A stretch of 64,000 nucleotides of DNA from Streptomyces flavofungini (GTDB lineage: Bacteria; Actinomycetota; Actinomycetes; Streptomycetales; Streptomycetaceae), in NCBI RefSeq assembly GCF_030388665.1, contig NZ_CP128846.1, forward strand, positions 4,104,501 through 4,168,500. Reading direction: 5' to 3'. Both the position numbers and the translations under genes were made by a program. The notes under the pieces are model-generated. The model worked only from the letters and a program-made list of their open reading frames with translations, was not told where the DNA came from and ran no database searches. Below are positions 43,527 to 52,651 of the stretch, in pieces (the stretch's first letter is position 1; each line of letters begins with the position of its first letter).

Positions 43527-45806
43527 ATGGTTCTTGCGTCGCTACGGGCCCGGTGGGCCGGATTCCTGGGTGCCTTCGTCGCCGTCGCCCTCGGCGTTGC
43601 CTTGATCGCCGCGACGGGGGTGGGACTCGCGGCGAGTGTGCGCGCGCCGGAGCGCGAGCCGGTGCGGTTCGCCGATTCGCCAGTGGTGGTGGCGGGCCGG
43701 GACACGCTGACGGTGCCGGTGCGGCGCGGCCCCGAGGTCCGCCACGTCACGAAGCGGCTCGTTCATCCACACCCTGTGGACAACGAACTCCTGCGCGAAC
43801 TGCGCCACCTCGGCCCGCTCAGCCCCGGTCGCCCCCACCCCGCCCAGACCCGTACAGACCGTACGGCACCGGACGCCGTCGGCCTCGACGCGCCCGCCGC
43901 CCGGGTGCGCGCCGTCGTCGCCGCGTCCGGCACCGGCGCCCGCGTCCTGACCGGCGCCGACCGCCGCCGGGTCGACCCGGACACCGAACGGGACGCGCGG
44001 GCGCTGGTCGCCGTGAACGCGTTCCTCGGCACGGCGGGCGGGGTCGCCGCGTTCGTGTCGGCGTTCGTGACCGCGTCGACGTTCGCGTTCGTGGTCGCGC
44101 TGCGGCGGCGCGAGTTCGGGCTGCTCCGGGCGGCCGGGGCGAGCCGGGGGCAGGTGCGGCGGTGGCTGCTCGCCGAGGCCCTCGCGGTGGGCGCGGTGGC
44201 GTCGGCGGCCGGGTGCGCGGGCGGGGCGTGGGCGGCGCCGGTGCTCGCGCGGGCGCTGGTGGACACGGAGGTGGCGCCGCCGTGGTTCACGGTCGACGGC
44301 GGCCCCGCCGGATTCGCCTGGACCTGGTGGCCGTACCAACTCGCCTTCTGGACCGGCCTGCTCGTGGCCCTCGCCGGATCGTGGAGCGCGGCGCGCCGGG
44401 CGGGCCGGGTGAGCCCCGTGGAGGCGCTGCGCGAGGCGTCGCTCGACACCGGCGTGATGCCGCTCGGCCGCCGCGTCGCGGGTGCCGTGCTGCTCGCGGG
44501 CGGGGTGGGGCTGCTCGCGTGGACGCTGTGGACGGAGCCGTCGGACCTGCTCAAGCGCAAGACGTACACGACACAGCCGATGATCCTGTCGACGGGGGTG
44601 GCGGCGCTCGCGCCAGTGCTGGTGCGGTACGTCGTGGCGCTGTTCCGTCGGCCACGGTTGCGCTTCGGGGGGAGCGCGGGCGCGGCCGGGGGCCGGAAGG
44701 AAGGGCCGCGCGGGCCCAGGAGCCGGGGCGCGGGGCCGAGCAGGCCCAGGAGCTGGGCGACCGTCGCCCGCATCGCCCGCGCCAACGCCGCCGGTTCCGT
44801 GCGCCGCACCGCCGCCGTCGCCGCCCCCGTCCTCGTCACCGTCGCCACCGCGGGCTGCCTGCTCGGCTCCGCCGCGACGGTCGGCGCGGCCAAGGCGACC
44901 GAGGCGAGGGACCGCACCGCCGCCCAACTGATCGTCACTGGCGACGACTTGAGGCAGCCGGGACGGATCCCCGGGGCGACGGTCGCGGCGTCGGCGAGCA
45001 CCGCCGTCTTCGTGCGCGAGGACGGCGACACCGCGCTGCTCCGCGCCGAGGCGCGCGCCGTGACCGACCCGGCGGCGTTCGCGGCGACGCACCGGCTGCC
45101 CGTGGTCGCCGGTGACCTGCGCCGCCTCGACGACCGCTCGATCGTCGTCAACGAGGAGTGGGAGCGCCACCGCGTCGGCGAGCACGTCGACGTGTGGCTC
45201 GGCGACGGCCGCCGGACGCGGCTGCGGATCGCGGCGGTCCTCGCGCGCGGCACCGGCGACAACGGCGCCTATGTGACGGCCCGCAACGCCCCCGCCGCCC
45301 CGCTCGACCGCGTCGACGTCCGCCTGCGGGACGGCGCCGACGCCACGGCCGTCGCGGCGGCGCTGCGGACGACCGGCGGGCAGGTGCGCACGGCCGGGGA
45401 GTGGCTGGCCGCCGAGTACCCCGGCATGAAGCACCAGACGCGCCTCGGCCTGCAGATGCTGCTCGCGCTCTGCCTCGCGTACACGGCGATCTCGCTGGCG
45501 AGCACGCAGCTGATGACGGCCCCCGTACGCGCCCCCGAGCTGCGCTCGCTGCGCCTCCTCGGCGCCGCGCCCGGCCAGATACGGCTCGTGGTGGCCGCCG
45601 AGGCGGTCCTCGCGGTGGCGGTGGGCGCGGTGCTCGGCCTCGCGGTGACCCTCGTCGGCCTCGGCGGCCTCAGCGCGGGCCTCGCGCGGCTGTCGGCACC
45701 GGCGGGCGTGGTGGTGCCGTGGGACGTGATGGGGGCGTGCGTGGGGGTGCTCGCGGTGGTGGCAGTGGGGGCGGGGGTGGTGGGGTGCAGGAGGCAGGCG
45801 GCGTGA
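43527..45806 (+). CDS. FtsX/MacB-like ABC permease without an adjacent ATPase
   Basis: 759 residues from the ATG at 43527 (MVLASLRARWAGFLGAFVAVALGVALIAATGVG). After the first helix the outside domain is short (about 130 residues). Three helices follow with the FtsX signature FAFVVALRRREFGLLRAAGASRGQVRRWLLAEAL. A second module repeats the design, beginning ARIARANAAGSVRRTAAVAAPVLVTVATAGCLLG and ending in APELRSLRLLGAAPGQIRLVVAAEAVLA with three helices. This two-module layout is common in Streptomyces peptide or lipoprotein-handling exporters, which normally sit next to a LolD/MacB-type ATPase gene. None is present on either side here. Its partner must be encoded elsewhere or it may be non-functional. 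Confidence 0.85.
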   Translation: MVLASLRARWAGFLGAFVAVALGVALIAATGVGLAASVRAPEREPVRFADSPVVVAGRDTLTVPVRRGPEVRHVTKRLVHPHPVDNELLRELRHLGPLSPGRPHPAQTRTDRTAPDAVGLDAPAARVRAVVAASGTGARVLTGADRRRVDPDTERDARALVAVNAFLGTAGGVAAFVSAFVTASTFAFVVALRRREFGLLRAAGASRGQVRRWLLAEALAVGAVASAAGCAGGAWAAPVLARALVDTEVAPPWFTVDGGPAGFAWTWWPYQLAFWTGLLVALAGSWSAARRAGRVSPVEALREASLDTGVMPLGRRVAGAVLLAGGVGLLAWTLWTEPSDLLKRKTYTTQPMILSTGVAALAPVLVRYVVALFRRPRLRFGGSAGAAGGRKEGPRGPRSRGAGPSRPRSWATVARIARANAAGSVRRTAAVAAPVLVTVATAGCLLGSAATVGAAKATEARDRTAAQLIVTGDDLRQPGRIPGATVAASASTAVFVREDGDTALLRAEARAVTDPAAFAATHRLPVVAGDLRRLDDRSIVVNEEWERHRVGEHVDVWLGDGRRTRLRIAAVLARGTGDNGAYVTARNAPAAPLDRVDVRLRDGADATAVAAALRTTGGQVRTAGEWLAAEYPGMKHQTRLGLQMLLALCLAYTAISLASTQLMTAPVRAPELRSLRLLGAAPGQIRLVVAAEAVLAVAVGAVLGLAVTLVGLGGLSAGLARLSAPAGVVVPWDVMGACVGVLAVVAVGAGVVGCRRQAA

Positions 45807-45814
45807 GGGCCGGG

Positions 45815-45975
45815 CGCCTTGGGGGGCAGGCGGCCTGAGGGGGGCAAGCGGCCTGAGGGGCAGGCGGCCCGACGGGCAGACGGCCAGACGGCCAGGCGGC
45901 CAGGCGGCCAGGCGGCCCGACGGATAGGCGGACAGACGGCCAGATGGCCCGACGGACAGACGGCCCGAGGGTCTC
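45815..45975. repeat. Short-unit tandem repeat between two convergent genes
   Basis: About 160 bp built from 8-10 bp words of the GGCGGCCAGGCGGCC / CAGACGGCC type, in runs such as four consecutive AGGCGGCC. It fills the gap between the FtsX-like permease stop and the convergent nitrilase-family gene. No stable reading frame is conserved in it. Confidence 0.6.
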
Positions 45976-45987
45976 CCCCTGGTCGTC

Positions 45988-46827
45988 CTACGAGTCTCCG
46001 CCCTCGTCGATCAGCCGCCGCACCTCCCGCTCGACCAGGCCCAGGCGGGCCTCGGCGACGAGCGGCACCATGCGGCGCTGGCGGCGGGCCTCACGGACGT
46101 CGATGTCGACGGTGACCAGGGCCGGTTCCCACTTCGGTGCCTGGGCGACGACGGTGCCGCGCGGATCCACGACCCGGGAGCCGCCCCAGAACGTGGCGCC
46201 GTTCTCGTTGCCCACGCGGTTCACGAAGACGACCCAGCACTGGAGCATGCGGGCGGTGTACGACAGCAGGGTGTCCCAGTACAGGCCGGTGTCCATGGCC
46301 TCCGGGTCGAGGCTCGCGGCGCTGTTCGTCGGTACGACGATGACCTCGGCGCCGTCCTGCACGGCGAGCCAGGGCAGGACGGGCTGCCAGGCGTCGTTGC
46401 AGACGAGGGTAGCGGCGCGGCCGTGGTTGCCGGGCAGGTCGTACGCGCGCAGGTGCTGGCCGGGGCTGACGTGCTTGCGCTCCTCCCAGGCGAGGTAGTT
46501 GGGCAGGTACAGCTTGCGGTGGGCGTGCAGGAGGGCGCCGCCCGCGTAGTAGGCGGAGGTGTTGTACGCCCGCAGGCTGGTGTGCTCGTGCAGGCCGACC
46601 AGGACGTCGGGGCCGTGCAGGGACAGGCCGAGGAGGCGGGGGTCGTCGGCCGCGAGGGAGGTGTCACGGCGCAGGGCGCCCAGGTGGTAGCCGTGCAGGC
46701 TCAGCTCCGGGAACACGACGAGGTCGGCGCCCTGGGCCCCGGCCTGCGCCACCTGCTCCCGGGCGACGTCCAGGTTCTCGTCCACCTCGCCCAGCACGCA
46801 GTCCGTCTGCGCCAACGCCACTCGCAT
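45988..46827 (-). CDS. Carbon-nitrogen hydrolase (nitrilase superfamily amidohydrolase)
   Basis: 279 residues from the ATG at 46827 (MRVALAQTDCVLGEVDENLDVAREQVAQA). The catalytic triad is in place: Glu41 (VVFPELSLHGY), Lys105 (AHRKLYLPNYLAWEE) and Cys143 (LVCNDAWQP). The nucleophile context CNDAW differs from the more usual CYD/CED motif. The closing segments NRVGNENGATFWGGSRVVDPRG and the length fit aliphatic amidase or N-carbamoyl-type members. The natural substrate is unknown. Upstream, a 70-bp tandem repeat lies between this gene and the divergent polymerase-like gene. Confidence 0.88.
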   Translation of the reverse strand: MRVALAQTDCVLGEVDENLDVAREQVAQAGAQGADLVVFPELSLHGYHLGALRRDTSLAADDPRLLGLSLHGPDVLVGLHEHTSLRAYNTSAYYAGGALLHAHRKLYLPNYLAWEERKHVSPGQHLRAYDLPGNHGRAATLVCNDAWQPVLPWLAVQDGAEVIVVPTNSAASLDPEAMDTGLYWDTLLSYTARMLQCWVVFVNRVGNENGATFWGGSRVVDPRGTVVAQAPKWEPALVTVDIDVREARRQRRMVPLVAEARLGLVEREVRRLIDEGGDS

Positions 46828-47472
46828 GCCCCGAGCCTCGCAGCAGCCTCGCGCGACGGCATGCGGGCGGGGGCCAGCCGGGTTCTGACGACGCGGGGTC
46901 GCCGCGCCCTGCGGAGGCCCGCACGGCGTCCGCCCGGGGTCCCGGGACGACGCAGGATGACGGCACGGCGCCGCCGCACCCTGCGGAAGCCCGTGCAGGG
47001 TCCGCCGGGGTCCCGGGACGACGCGGGATGACGGCACGGCGCCGCCGCACCCTGCGGAAGCCCGCACGGCACCTACCCGAACCCCGGCGACGCGAGGTGA
47101 CCGCGCTGCCCCGCCGCACCCTGCACGGACCCGCCTCCGCGCGATGGAGCCGCTGTCGGCAGTGCGCCGCGTCCGACAGAAACGGGTGGGCGGGTGGGAG
47201 AGGGCCGCCGCGCAGCGGCGGGCCTGGGGAAGGCGCCGGGGGCAAGCCGCGGACGGCAGGGGCACCAGGCCTGCGCAAGGCGTGGGGCCCCCGGGCGGCG
47301 GCCCTCCCGGCGCGGGGCGAGGCGGCACGGGGCATGGGGCGGCACGGGGCCCGGCAGGGCGAGGCCCGGCAGGGCGAGGCCCGGCGGGGCGGGGCCCGGC
47401 GGGGCGGCGCGTGGCGGCGCGTGGCGGCGCGTGGGGGGGGCGTTGTCAGTGGTGGGTGGCATCGTCGGGGGT
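46828..47472. other. Intergenic region, 645 bp, with tandem repeats and low complexity
   Basis: It contains a tandem repeat of about 71 bp (46907-47122), a GC-rich block with GTGGGCGGGTGGGA (near 47179-47225) that also occurs near 1814-1860, and a low-complexity stretch (47320-47445) of GGGGCGAGGCCCGGCA-type words and three GTGGCGGCGC copies. I find no gene. The divergent start codons of the nitrilase-family and polymerase-like genes flank it. Confidence 0.6.
46907..47122. repeat. About 71-bp tandem repeat, three copies
   Basis: The word CCCTGCGGAAGCCCG or a close variant starts at 46907, 46979 and 47050, with a shorter CCCTGCACGG at 47119. Spacings are 72, 71 and 69 bp. Each unit continues with GGGTCCCGGGACGACGC and GACGGCACGGCGCCGCCGCA in the first two copies. 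The third copy has diverged. Confidence 0.7.
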
Positions 47473-49176
47473 ATGAGCAGGGGTCGGTGGGTGGTCGCTG
47501 AGGCGGACGGGGGCGTCTGCCTCGCCGTGGCCGTGGGTGAGGACGGGCAGCCCGTCGGCGGCCTCGAGCGGCACGGCGGCCTCGCCGAAGCCGTGCGCGC
47601 CCACCCCGAGGCGGAGCGGTGGGTGTGGCAGTCCACGGCGGCCGGCTATCCGCGGGTCCTCGCGGCGGGCGGCCGCGTGGAGCGCTGCTACGACGTGGAG
47701 GCCGCCGAGCTGCTGCTCCTCGGCCACGAGGGCCGCCTCGGCGAACCCCGCTCGGCCGCCGCCGCCTGGGCCCGCCTGCACCGAAGACCCGTACCGCCCG
47801 ATCCCCCGCCCCGCGCGGCCGAACCGGGCTCCCAGGACTCCCTCTTCGAGCCGACCCCGGCGCCTCCCCTCCCCCTGGAAGCCCTCCTGGAGGTGTACGC
47901 CGACCAGCTCCGGCGGCACGACGCCACCGCCCACCCCGGCCGCATGCGCCTGCTGACCGCCGCCGAGTCCGCGGGCATGCTCGTCGCCGCCGAGATGAAC
48001 GCCGCAGGCCTGCCCTGGCGCGCCGACGTGCACAAGGACCTCCTGCGCGAACTCCTCGGCGAGCGCTACGGCGGCAGCGGCGAGCCCCGCAGGCTCGCCG
48101 AGCTCGCGGACGAGGTGTCCGCCGCGTTCGGCCACCGCGTGCGCCCCGACCTGCCCGCCGAGGTCGTGAAGGCGTTCGCCCGCGCCGGGATCCGGATCAA
48201 GTCGACGCGCAAGTGGGAGCTGGAGGAGATCGACCACCCCGCGGTCAAGCCCCTCCTGGAGTACAAGACGCTGTACCGGATCTGGACGGCCCACGGCTGG
48301 TCCTGGCTCCAGGACTGGGTCCACGACGGCCGCTTCCGCCCCGAGTACACCCCGGGCGGCACCGTCTCCGGACGCTGGACCACGAACGGCGGCGGCGCCC
48401 TGCAGATCCCGAAGGTCATCCGCCGTGCCGTGGTCGCCGACCCCGGCTGGCGCCTGGTCGTCGCCGACGCCGACCAGATGGAGCCGCGCGTCCTCGCCGC
48501 GATCTCCCGCGACCGGGGCCTGATGGACGTGGCGGGCAGCGAGGAGGACCTCTACACCCGCCTCTCCGACCGCGCGTTCTCCGGCGACCGCGAGCACGCC
48601 AAGCTGGCGCTGCTCGGCGCGGTGTACGGCCAGACGTCCGGCGACGGCCTGAAGAACCTCGCCGCCCTGCGCCGCCGCTTCCCGCTGGCCGTCGCGTACG
48701 TCGACGACGCCGCGAAGGCGGGCGAGGAGGGCCGCCTCGTACGGACCTGGCTCGGCCGCACCAGCCCCCCGGCCGCCGGGGCGGCGGACGACGACGGCGG
48801 CGAGGCGGGCATCCCCCAGGAGCCGGACGCCCCCCAGCAGACCTCCCCGGGCAGCGAGTTCACCCCCGGGTACGCCTCCACCGACGCCCGCGCCCGCGGC
48901 CGCTTCACCCGTAACTTCGTCGTCCAGGGCAGCGCCGCCGACTGGGCCCTCCTCATGCTCGCCGCCTTGCGCAGAGCCACCGCGGGGATGCGTGCCGAGC
49001 TGGTCTTCTTCCAGCACGACGAGGTGATCGTGCACTGCCCCGAGGAGGAGGCCGAGGCCGTCGCCGCGGCGGTGCGCGAGGCGGGGGACCTCGCGGGCAG
49101 GATCGCGTTCGGCGAGACGCCGGTGCGGTTCCCGTTCACGGTGGCCGTGGTGGAGTGCTACGCCGACGCCAAGTGA
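47473..49176 (+). CDS. Family A DNA polymerase-like protein (PolA paralogue without nuclease domain)
   Basis: 567 residues from the ATG at 47473 (MSRGRWVVAEADGG). The upstream extension reads as repeat. The C-terminal 280 residues are a family A polymerase: motif A VVADADQMEPRVLAAI (Asp332, Glu337), an O-helix region with Arg373, Lys377 and Tyr385 (DREHAKLALLGAVYGQTSGDG), and motif C QHDEVIVH (Asp516, Glu517). The palm and template-contact segments (GTVSGRWTTNGGGALQIPK, VVQGSAADWALLML) are intact. The N-terminal 170 residues resemble an exonuclease-like fold without clear catalytic acidic residues. The 5' nuclease of PolI is absent. It matches, from memory, the SCO3434-type second polymerase of Streptomyces, often labelled bifunctional 3'-5' exonuclease/polymerase. 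Confidence 0.88.
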   Translation: MSRGRWVVAEADGGVCLAVAVGEDGQPVGGLERHGGLAEAVRAHPEAERWVWQSTAAGYPRVLAAGGRVERCYDVEAAELLLLGHEGRLGEPRSAAAAWARLHRRPVPPDPPPRAAEPGSQDSLFEPTPAPPLPLEALLEVYADQLRRHDATAHPGRMRLLTAAESAGMLVAAEMNAAGLPWRADVHKDLLRELLGERYGGSGEPRRLAELADEVSAAFGHRVRPDLPAEVVKAFARAGIRIKSTRKWELEEIDHPAVKPLLEYKTLYRIWTAHGWSWLQDWVHDGRFRPEYTPGGTVSGRWTTNGGGALQIPKVIRRAVVADPGWRLVVADADQMEPRVLAAISRDRGLMDVAGSEEDLYTRLSDRAFSGDREHAKLALLGAVYGQTSGDGLKNLAALRRRFPLAVAYVDDAAKAGEEGRLVRTWLGRTSPPAAGAADDDGGEAGIPQEPDAPQQTSPGSEFTPGYASTDARARGRFTRNFVVQGSAADWALLMLAALRRATAGMRAELVFFQHDEVIVHCPEEEAEAVAAAVREAGDLAGRIAFGETPVRFPFTVAVVECYADAK

Positions 49177-49195
49177 CGCCCCGGTCCGGGGCAGT

Positions 49196-52100
49196 TCACG
49201 CCAGCCGTTCCTTGAGCTCCGCGACCACCCTGGCGTTGACGCCGTCCAGGGATTCGAGGGCCGCGAGGGCCGCCTCCCACTGCGCGTGCGCCTCCCGCGT
49301 GCGGCCCTCGGCACTCAGCAGCAGCCCGTACTGGTGGCGGGCGAGCCCCGCCATGTGCGTGTCGCCGCGGTGCTCGGCGCGGTCCAGGAGCAGCGCGCAC
49401 TCGCGCGCCGCGTCCTGCGCGCGGGCGAGTGCGCGCAGGGCGCGGACCAGGCCGAGGCGGGACTGGGACTCCCCGTGCCAGTCCTGGTACTCGCCGTGGA
49501 GCCGCAGCGACTCCTCGAAGTGGTCGCGGGCGGCGGCGGGTTCGCCGAGGGTGAGGCGGGCGTAGCCGATGTTGCAGTGGGCGGACTGGCGCACGACGAG
49601 GTGGCCGATGCGTTCGCCGATGGCGAGGCTGCGCTCGTGGTGGGTGATGGCGGCGCGGGCGTCGGTGTGCTCGTAGAGGTTGCCGAGATGGCTGTACGTG
49701 ATGGCCTCGCTCAGCGGGTCGTCGAGCCCCCGGGCCAGGTCGAGGGCCTGACGCAGGGCGGCGGCGGACTCGTCGTGCCGGCCGAGGCCTTCGAGGAGGA
49801 GGCCCCGGTGGTTCAGGGCCCGCCGCACGGCGGAGGTGTCACCGAGGTCCCGCCACAGTTCGAGTGCCTCGTCGTTGAGCGCCAGCGCCTCACCCGCGCG
49901 GCCCGCCATGAACCGGTGCCCCGCGAGGTCGGACAGCGCCTGCGCGCTCGCCCCCGGCTCACCGTGCCGCCGCGCGGCGGCCACGGCGAGGGCGCAGAGC
50001 CGGCCCAACTCGGTGAGCCTGCCCCGGCGTTGCAGATACGGGAAGAGGTGCCGGACGAGCCGGGGCACGAGCCCGCCGGCGTCGTGGGTGTGGCGCTCGG
50101 TGAGCGTGACGACGTTCCCCAGCTCCTGGTCGGCCCAGGCGAAGGCCCGGTCGGGGGTGGGGAAGGTGAGGGTGCCGGGGTCGCCCCCGCCCTCACCCCC
50201 GCCCCCGCCCTCACCCCCGCCGCCGGGCTCTCCTAGGCGGTCCCTCTTGTCCTGACTGTCCGGCATGATCACGAGGAGGGCGTTCCTGGCGGTGGTCGCG
50301 TACCAGTCGAGGGCCGCGCGGTCGGCCGACTCCGGGGCGGGGGCGGCGTGTTCGCGGGCGAAGTCGCGGACCAGGTCGTGGGGTGCGTAGCGGCCGTACG
50401 CGATCTCGTCGAGCAGGGCGACGTCGACGAGGCGGTCGAGGGCGGACTGGGCGCGGCGGCGGGGCAGGCCGAGGAGCCGGGCGAGCAGCGGGGCGCCGTA
50501 CTCCGGCAGGTCGAGGGCGCCGACGGCGCACAGGGCGCGGGCGGCGTCCCGGTCGCTCTCGCGGTCGGACGTGCGCAGTGAGTCGAGGGCGACGTCCAAG
50601 GAGCGGCGTACGCTCAAGTCGTCGTGTTCCAGGTGGTGCAGCCGCTCCCCGCAGTCGGCGAGGAGGCCGGCGAGCGCGTCCGGCGTGAGCGCGCTGCGGG
50701 CGGCGAGGCGGGCCGCGACGACACGCAGGGCCAGCGGCAGGCGGCCCGCGAGCGCCACCAGCGGATGGGCGGCGTCGAGCCCGTCCCTGCCGGATGCCGC
50801 CCGGAGCAGCGCGGCGCTGTCCGCGTCGGACAGCGGCCGCAGCGGGAAGCGGGCCGCGCCGTCGAGCGCGGTGAGCTGCGAACGGCTCGTCACGATGACG
50901 GCGCAGCCGGGCCCGCCGGGCAGCAGCGGCCGCACCTGCGCGGCGCTCGCGGCGTCGTCCAGGACAAGGAGTGTCCGGGTCGGCGCGAGCAGGGACCGCA
51001 GCAACGCGGCGGCCGCGTCGGGGTCTTCGGGCGCGTGCCGCGCCTCGGTCCCGAGGTCCCGCAGGAGCGCGGCGAGGGCCTGGCCGGGGGTGAGCGGGGT
51101 CATGCCGGGGGTGGCGCCGTGCAGGTTCAGGTAGAGCTGGCCGTCGGGGAAGGCGGCGCGCAGTTCGTGCGCGGTGTGGACGGCGAGCGCGCTCTTGCCC
51201 ACGCCGGCCATCCCGGCGAGTACCGCCACCCGGGGGCGGCCTTCGCGCACCTCGGGCCGCGAGGGCGCCTCGGGTGCGCCCCCTCCTCCGGTGAGCAGCT
51301 CCCGAAGCCGTCGGGACTGGGCCGCGCGCCCGGTGAAGTGGGGTGGCTTGGGAGGGAGTTGGGCGGGGCGGGGCAGTCGGGTGGGCGCGGAGGCGGTCTG
51401 CCGGCCACCGGCCAGGAGGGCCCGGGGCGGACCGGGAAGCTGTTCTGCCCCTGGGGGCTGAGGCGCTGGCGGGGGCTGATGAGCCACCGAGGACTGATCC
51501 GCCGCCGAGAGCTGATGCGCCACCGAGGGCTGGTCCGCCACCGAGGACTGATCCGCCACCGAGGGCTGACGAGCTACCGAGGGCTGGTCCGCCACCGAGG
51601 ACTGACGAGCCAGCGAGGGCTGGTCCGCCACCGAGGGCTGGTCCGCCGAGGAAAGCTGTTCCACAGCCGGGGACGGTTCCGCCGACGAGGGCTGTTTCGA
51701 TGTCCGGGACGGCGAAGGCTCCTGGGGCGGCGTCCCCGGTCGGGACGGCGGCCGTCGCTCGGGGGCGTTCCGCTTCGGGGGCTCGGGGTGCGGGTGCGGG
51801 TGCGGTCGGACGGGAGGCGGAGCGGTGCCGGTACGCGGCGGGTCCGCGTCGGCCGCCGGAGCGCCCCGGCCCCCACCCGCGCCCCCGCGCAGAATCTCGC
51901 CGTGCGCCTCCCGCACCGCCTCCCCGGGCTCCACGCCCAGCTCGTCGACGAGGCGGCGGCGGAGCGCGCGGTGGACGGCGAGGGCCTCCGCCTGGCGCCC
52001 GGTGCGGTGCAGCAGGAGCATCAGCTGGCGGTGGAAGGTCTCGCGGAGCGGGTGCTCGGCGACGAGCGAGGACAGCTCCGGGGTGCGGAAGGCGAGTTCG

Positions 52101-52651
52101 GCGAGACGGCGGCCGGGCGCGATGGCGGCGGCTTCGAGGAGCGCGTCGTAACGGCACTCCAGGAGCAGGAGCCGGGACTCTTCGAGGCGTTGGACGAGGG
52201 CGTGGCCCGCGGTGGCCGTCGGCAGGCCGGACAGCGGCGTGCCGCGCCAGAGGGCGAGGGCCGCGCGGGCGGACTCCTCGACGGCGGCCCAGTCGCGGTC
52301 GGCGTGCGCGGCGCGGGCCTGCGCGAAGCGGCGTTCGAAGAGGCGTACGTCGAGTTCGCCGTCGTCGACGCGGAGGCGGTAGCCGGGCGGTACGGCCCGC
52401 AGCCGGTCGGGGTCGTCCAGGAGGCGGCGCAGCCGGGTCACGTGGTTCTGCAGGGAGGCGCGCGCGGACGCGGGCGGGCCCTCGGCCCACAGCGCCTCCT
52501 TCAGCGCGTCGGCGGAGACCACGCGGTCGGGTTCCAGGAGCAGCGCGGCGAGCAGGGCGCGGGCCTTGGGGCTGCGTACGGGATGCGGTTCGCCTGCGGC
52601 GTCGTACACGGCGGGCACGCCGAGGAGCCCGAACCGCAGCTCGTCCGCCAT
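49196..52651 (-). CDS. AfsR/SARP-type regulator with NB-ARC and TPR domains (first of three)
   Basis: 1151 residues from the ATG at 52651 (MADELRFGLLGVPAVYDAAGEPHPV), with GGGAG upstream. Order: OmpR-like winged helix (1-95, LRFGLLG...ARALLAALLLEPDRVVSADALKEALW), bacterial transcriptional activator domain (BTAD, about 100-245), a long low-complexity linker containing about ten tandem six-residue units of the Ala-Asp-Gln-Pro-Ser-Val type (51483-51660), NB-ARC ATPase (VLAGMAGVGKSALAVHTAHEL) and C-terminal TPR repeats. Such proteins activate secondary-metabolite or developmental genes, with ATP binding as a switch. AfsR itself is regulated by phosphorylation. No biosynthetic genes are adjacent, so the target is unknown. 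Confidence 0.92.
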   Translation of the reverse strand: MADELRFGLLGVPAVYDAAGEPHPVRSPKARALLAALLLEPDRVVSADALKEALWAEGPPASARASLQNHVTRLRRLLDDPDRLRAVPPGYRLRVDDGELDVRLFERRFAQARAAHADRDWAAVEESARAALALWRGTPLSGLPTATAGHALVQRLEESRLLLLECRYDALLEAAAIAPGRRLAELAFRTPELSSLVAEHPLRETFHRQLMLLLHRTGRQAEALAVHRALRRRLVDELGVEPGEAVREAHGEILRGGAGGGRGAPAADADPPRTGTAPPPVRPHPHPHPEPPKRNAPERRPPSRPGTPPQEPSPSRTSKQPSSAEPSPAVEQLSSADQPSVADQPSLARQSSVADQPSVARQPSVADQSSVADQPSVAHQLSAADQSSVAHQPPPAPQPPGAEQLPGPPRALLAGGRQTASAPTRLPRPAQLPPKPPHFTGRAAQSRRLRELLTGGGGAPEAPSRPEVREGRPRVAVLAGMAGVGKSALAVHTAHELRAAFPDGQLYLNLHGATPGMTPLTPGQALAALLRDLGTEARHAPEDPDAAAALLRSLLAPTRTLLVLDDAASAAQVRPLLPGGPGCAVIVTSRSQLTALDGAARFPLRPLSDADSAALLRAASGRDGLDAAHPLVALAGRLPLALRVVAARLAARSALTPDALAGLLADCGERLHHLEHDDLSVRRSLDVALDSLRTSDRESDRDAARALCAVGALDLPEYGAPLLARLLGLPRRRAQSALDRLVDVALLDEIAYGRYAPHDLVRDFAREHAAPAPESADRAALDWYATTARNALLVIMPDSQDKRDRLGEPGGGGEGGGGGEGGGDPGTLTFPTPDRAFAWADQELGNVVTLTERHTHDAGGLVPRLVRHLFPYLQRRGRLTELGRLCALAVAAARRHGEPGASAQALSDLAGHRFMAGRAGEALALNDEALELWRDLGDTSAVRRALNHRGLLLEGLGRHDESAAALRQALDLARGLDDPLSEAITYSHLGNLYEHTDARAAITHHERSLAIGERIGHLVVRQSAHCNIGYARLTLGEPAAARDHFEESLRLHGEYQDWHGESQSRLGLVRALRALARAQDAARECALLLDRAEHRGDTHMAGLARHQYGLLLSAEGRTREAHAQWEAALAALESLDGVNARVVAELKERLA

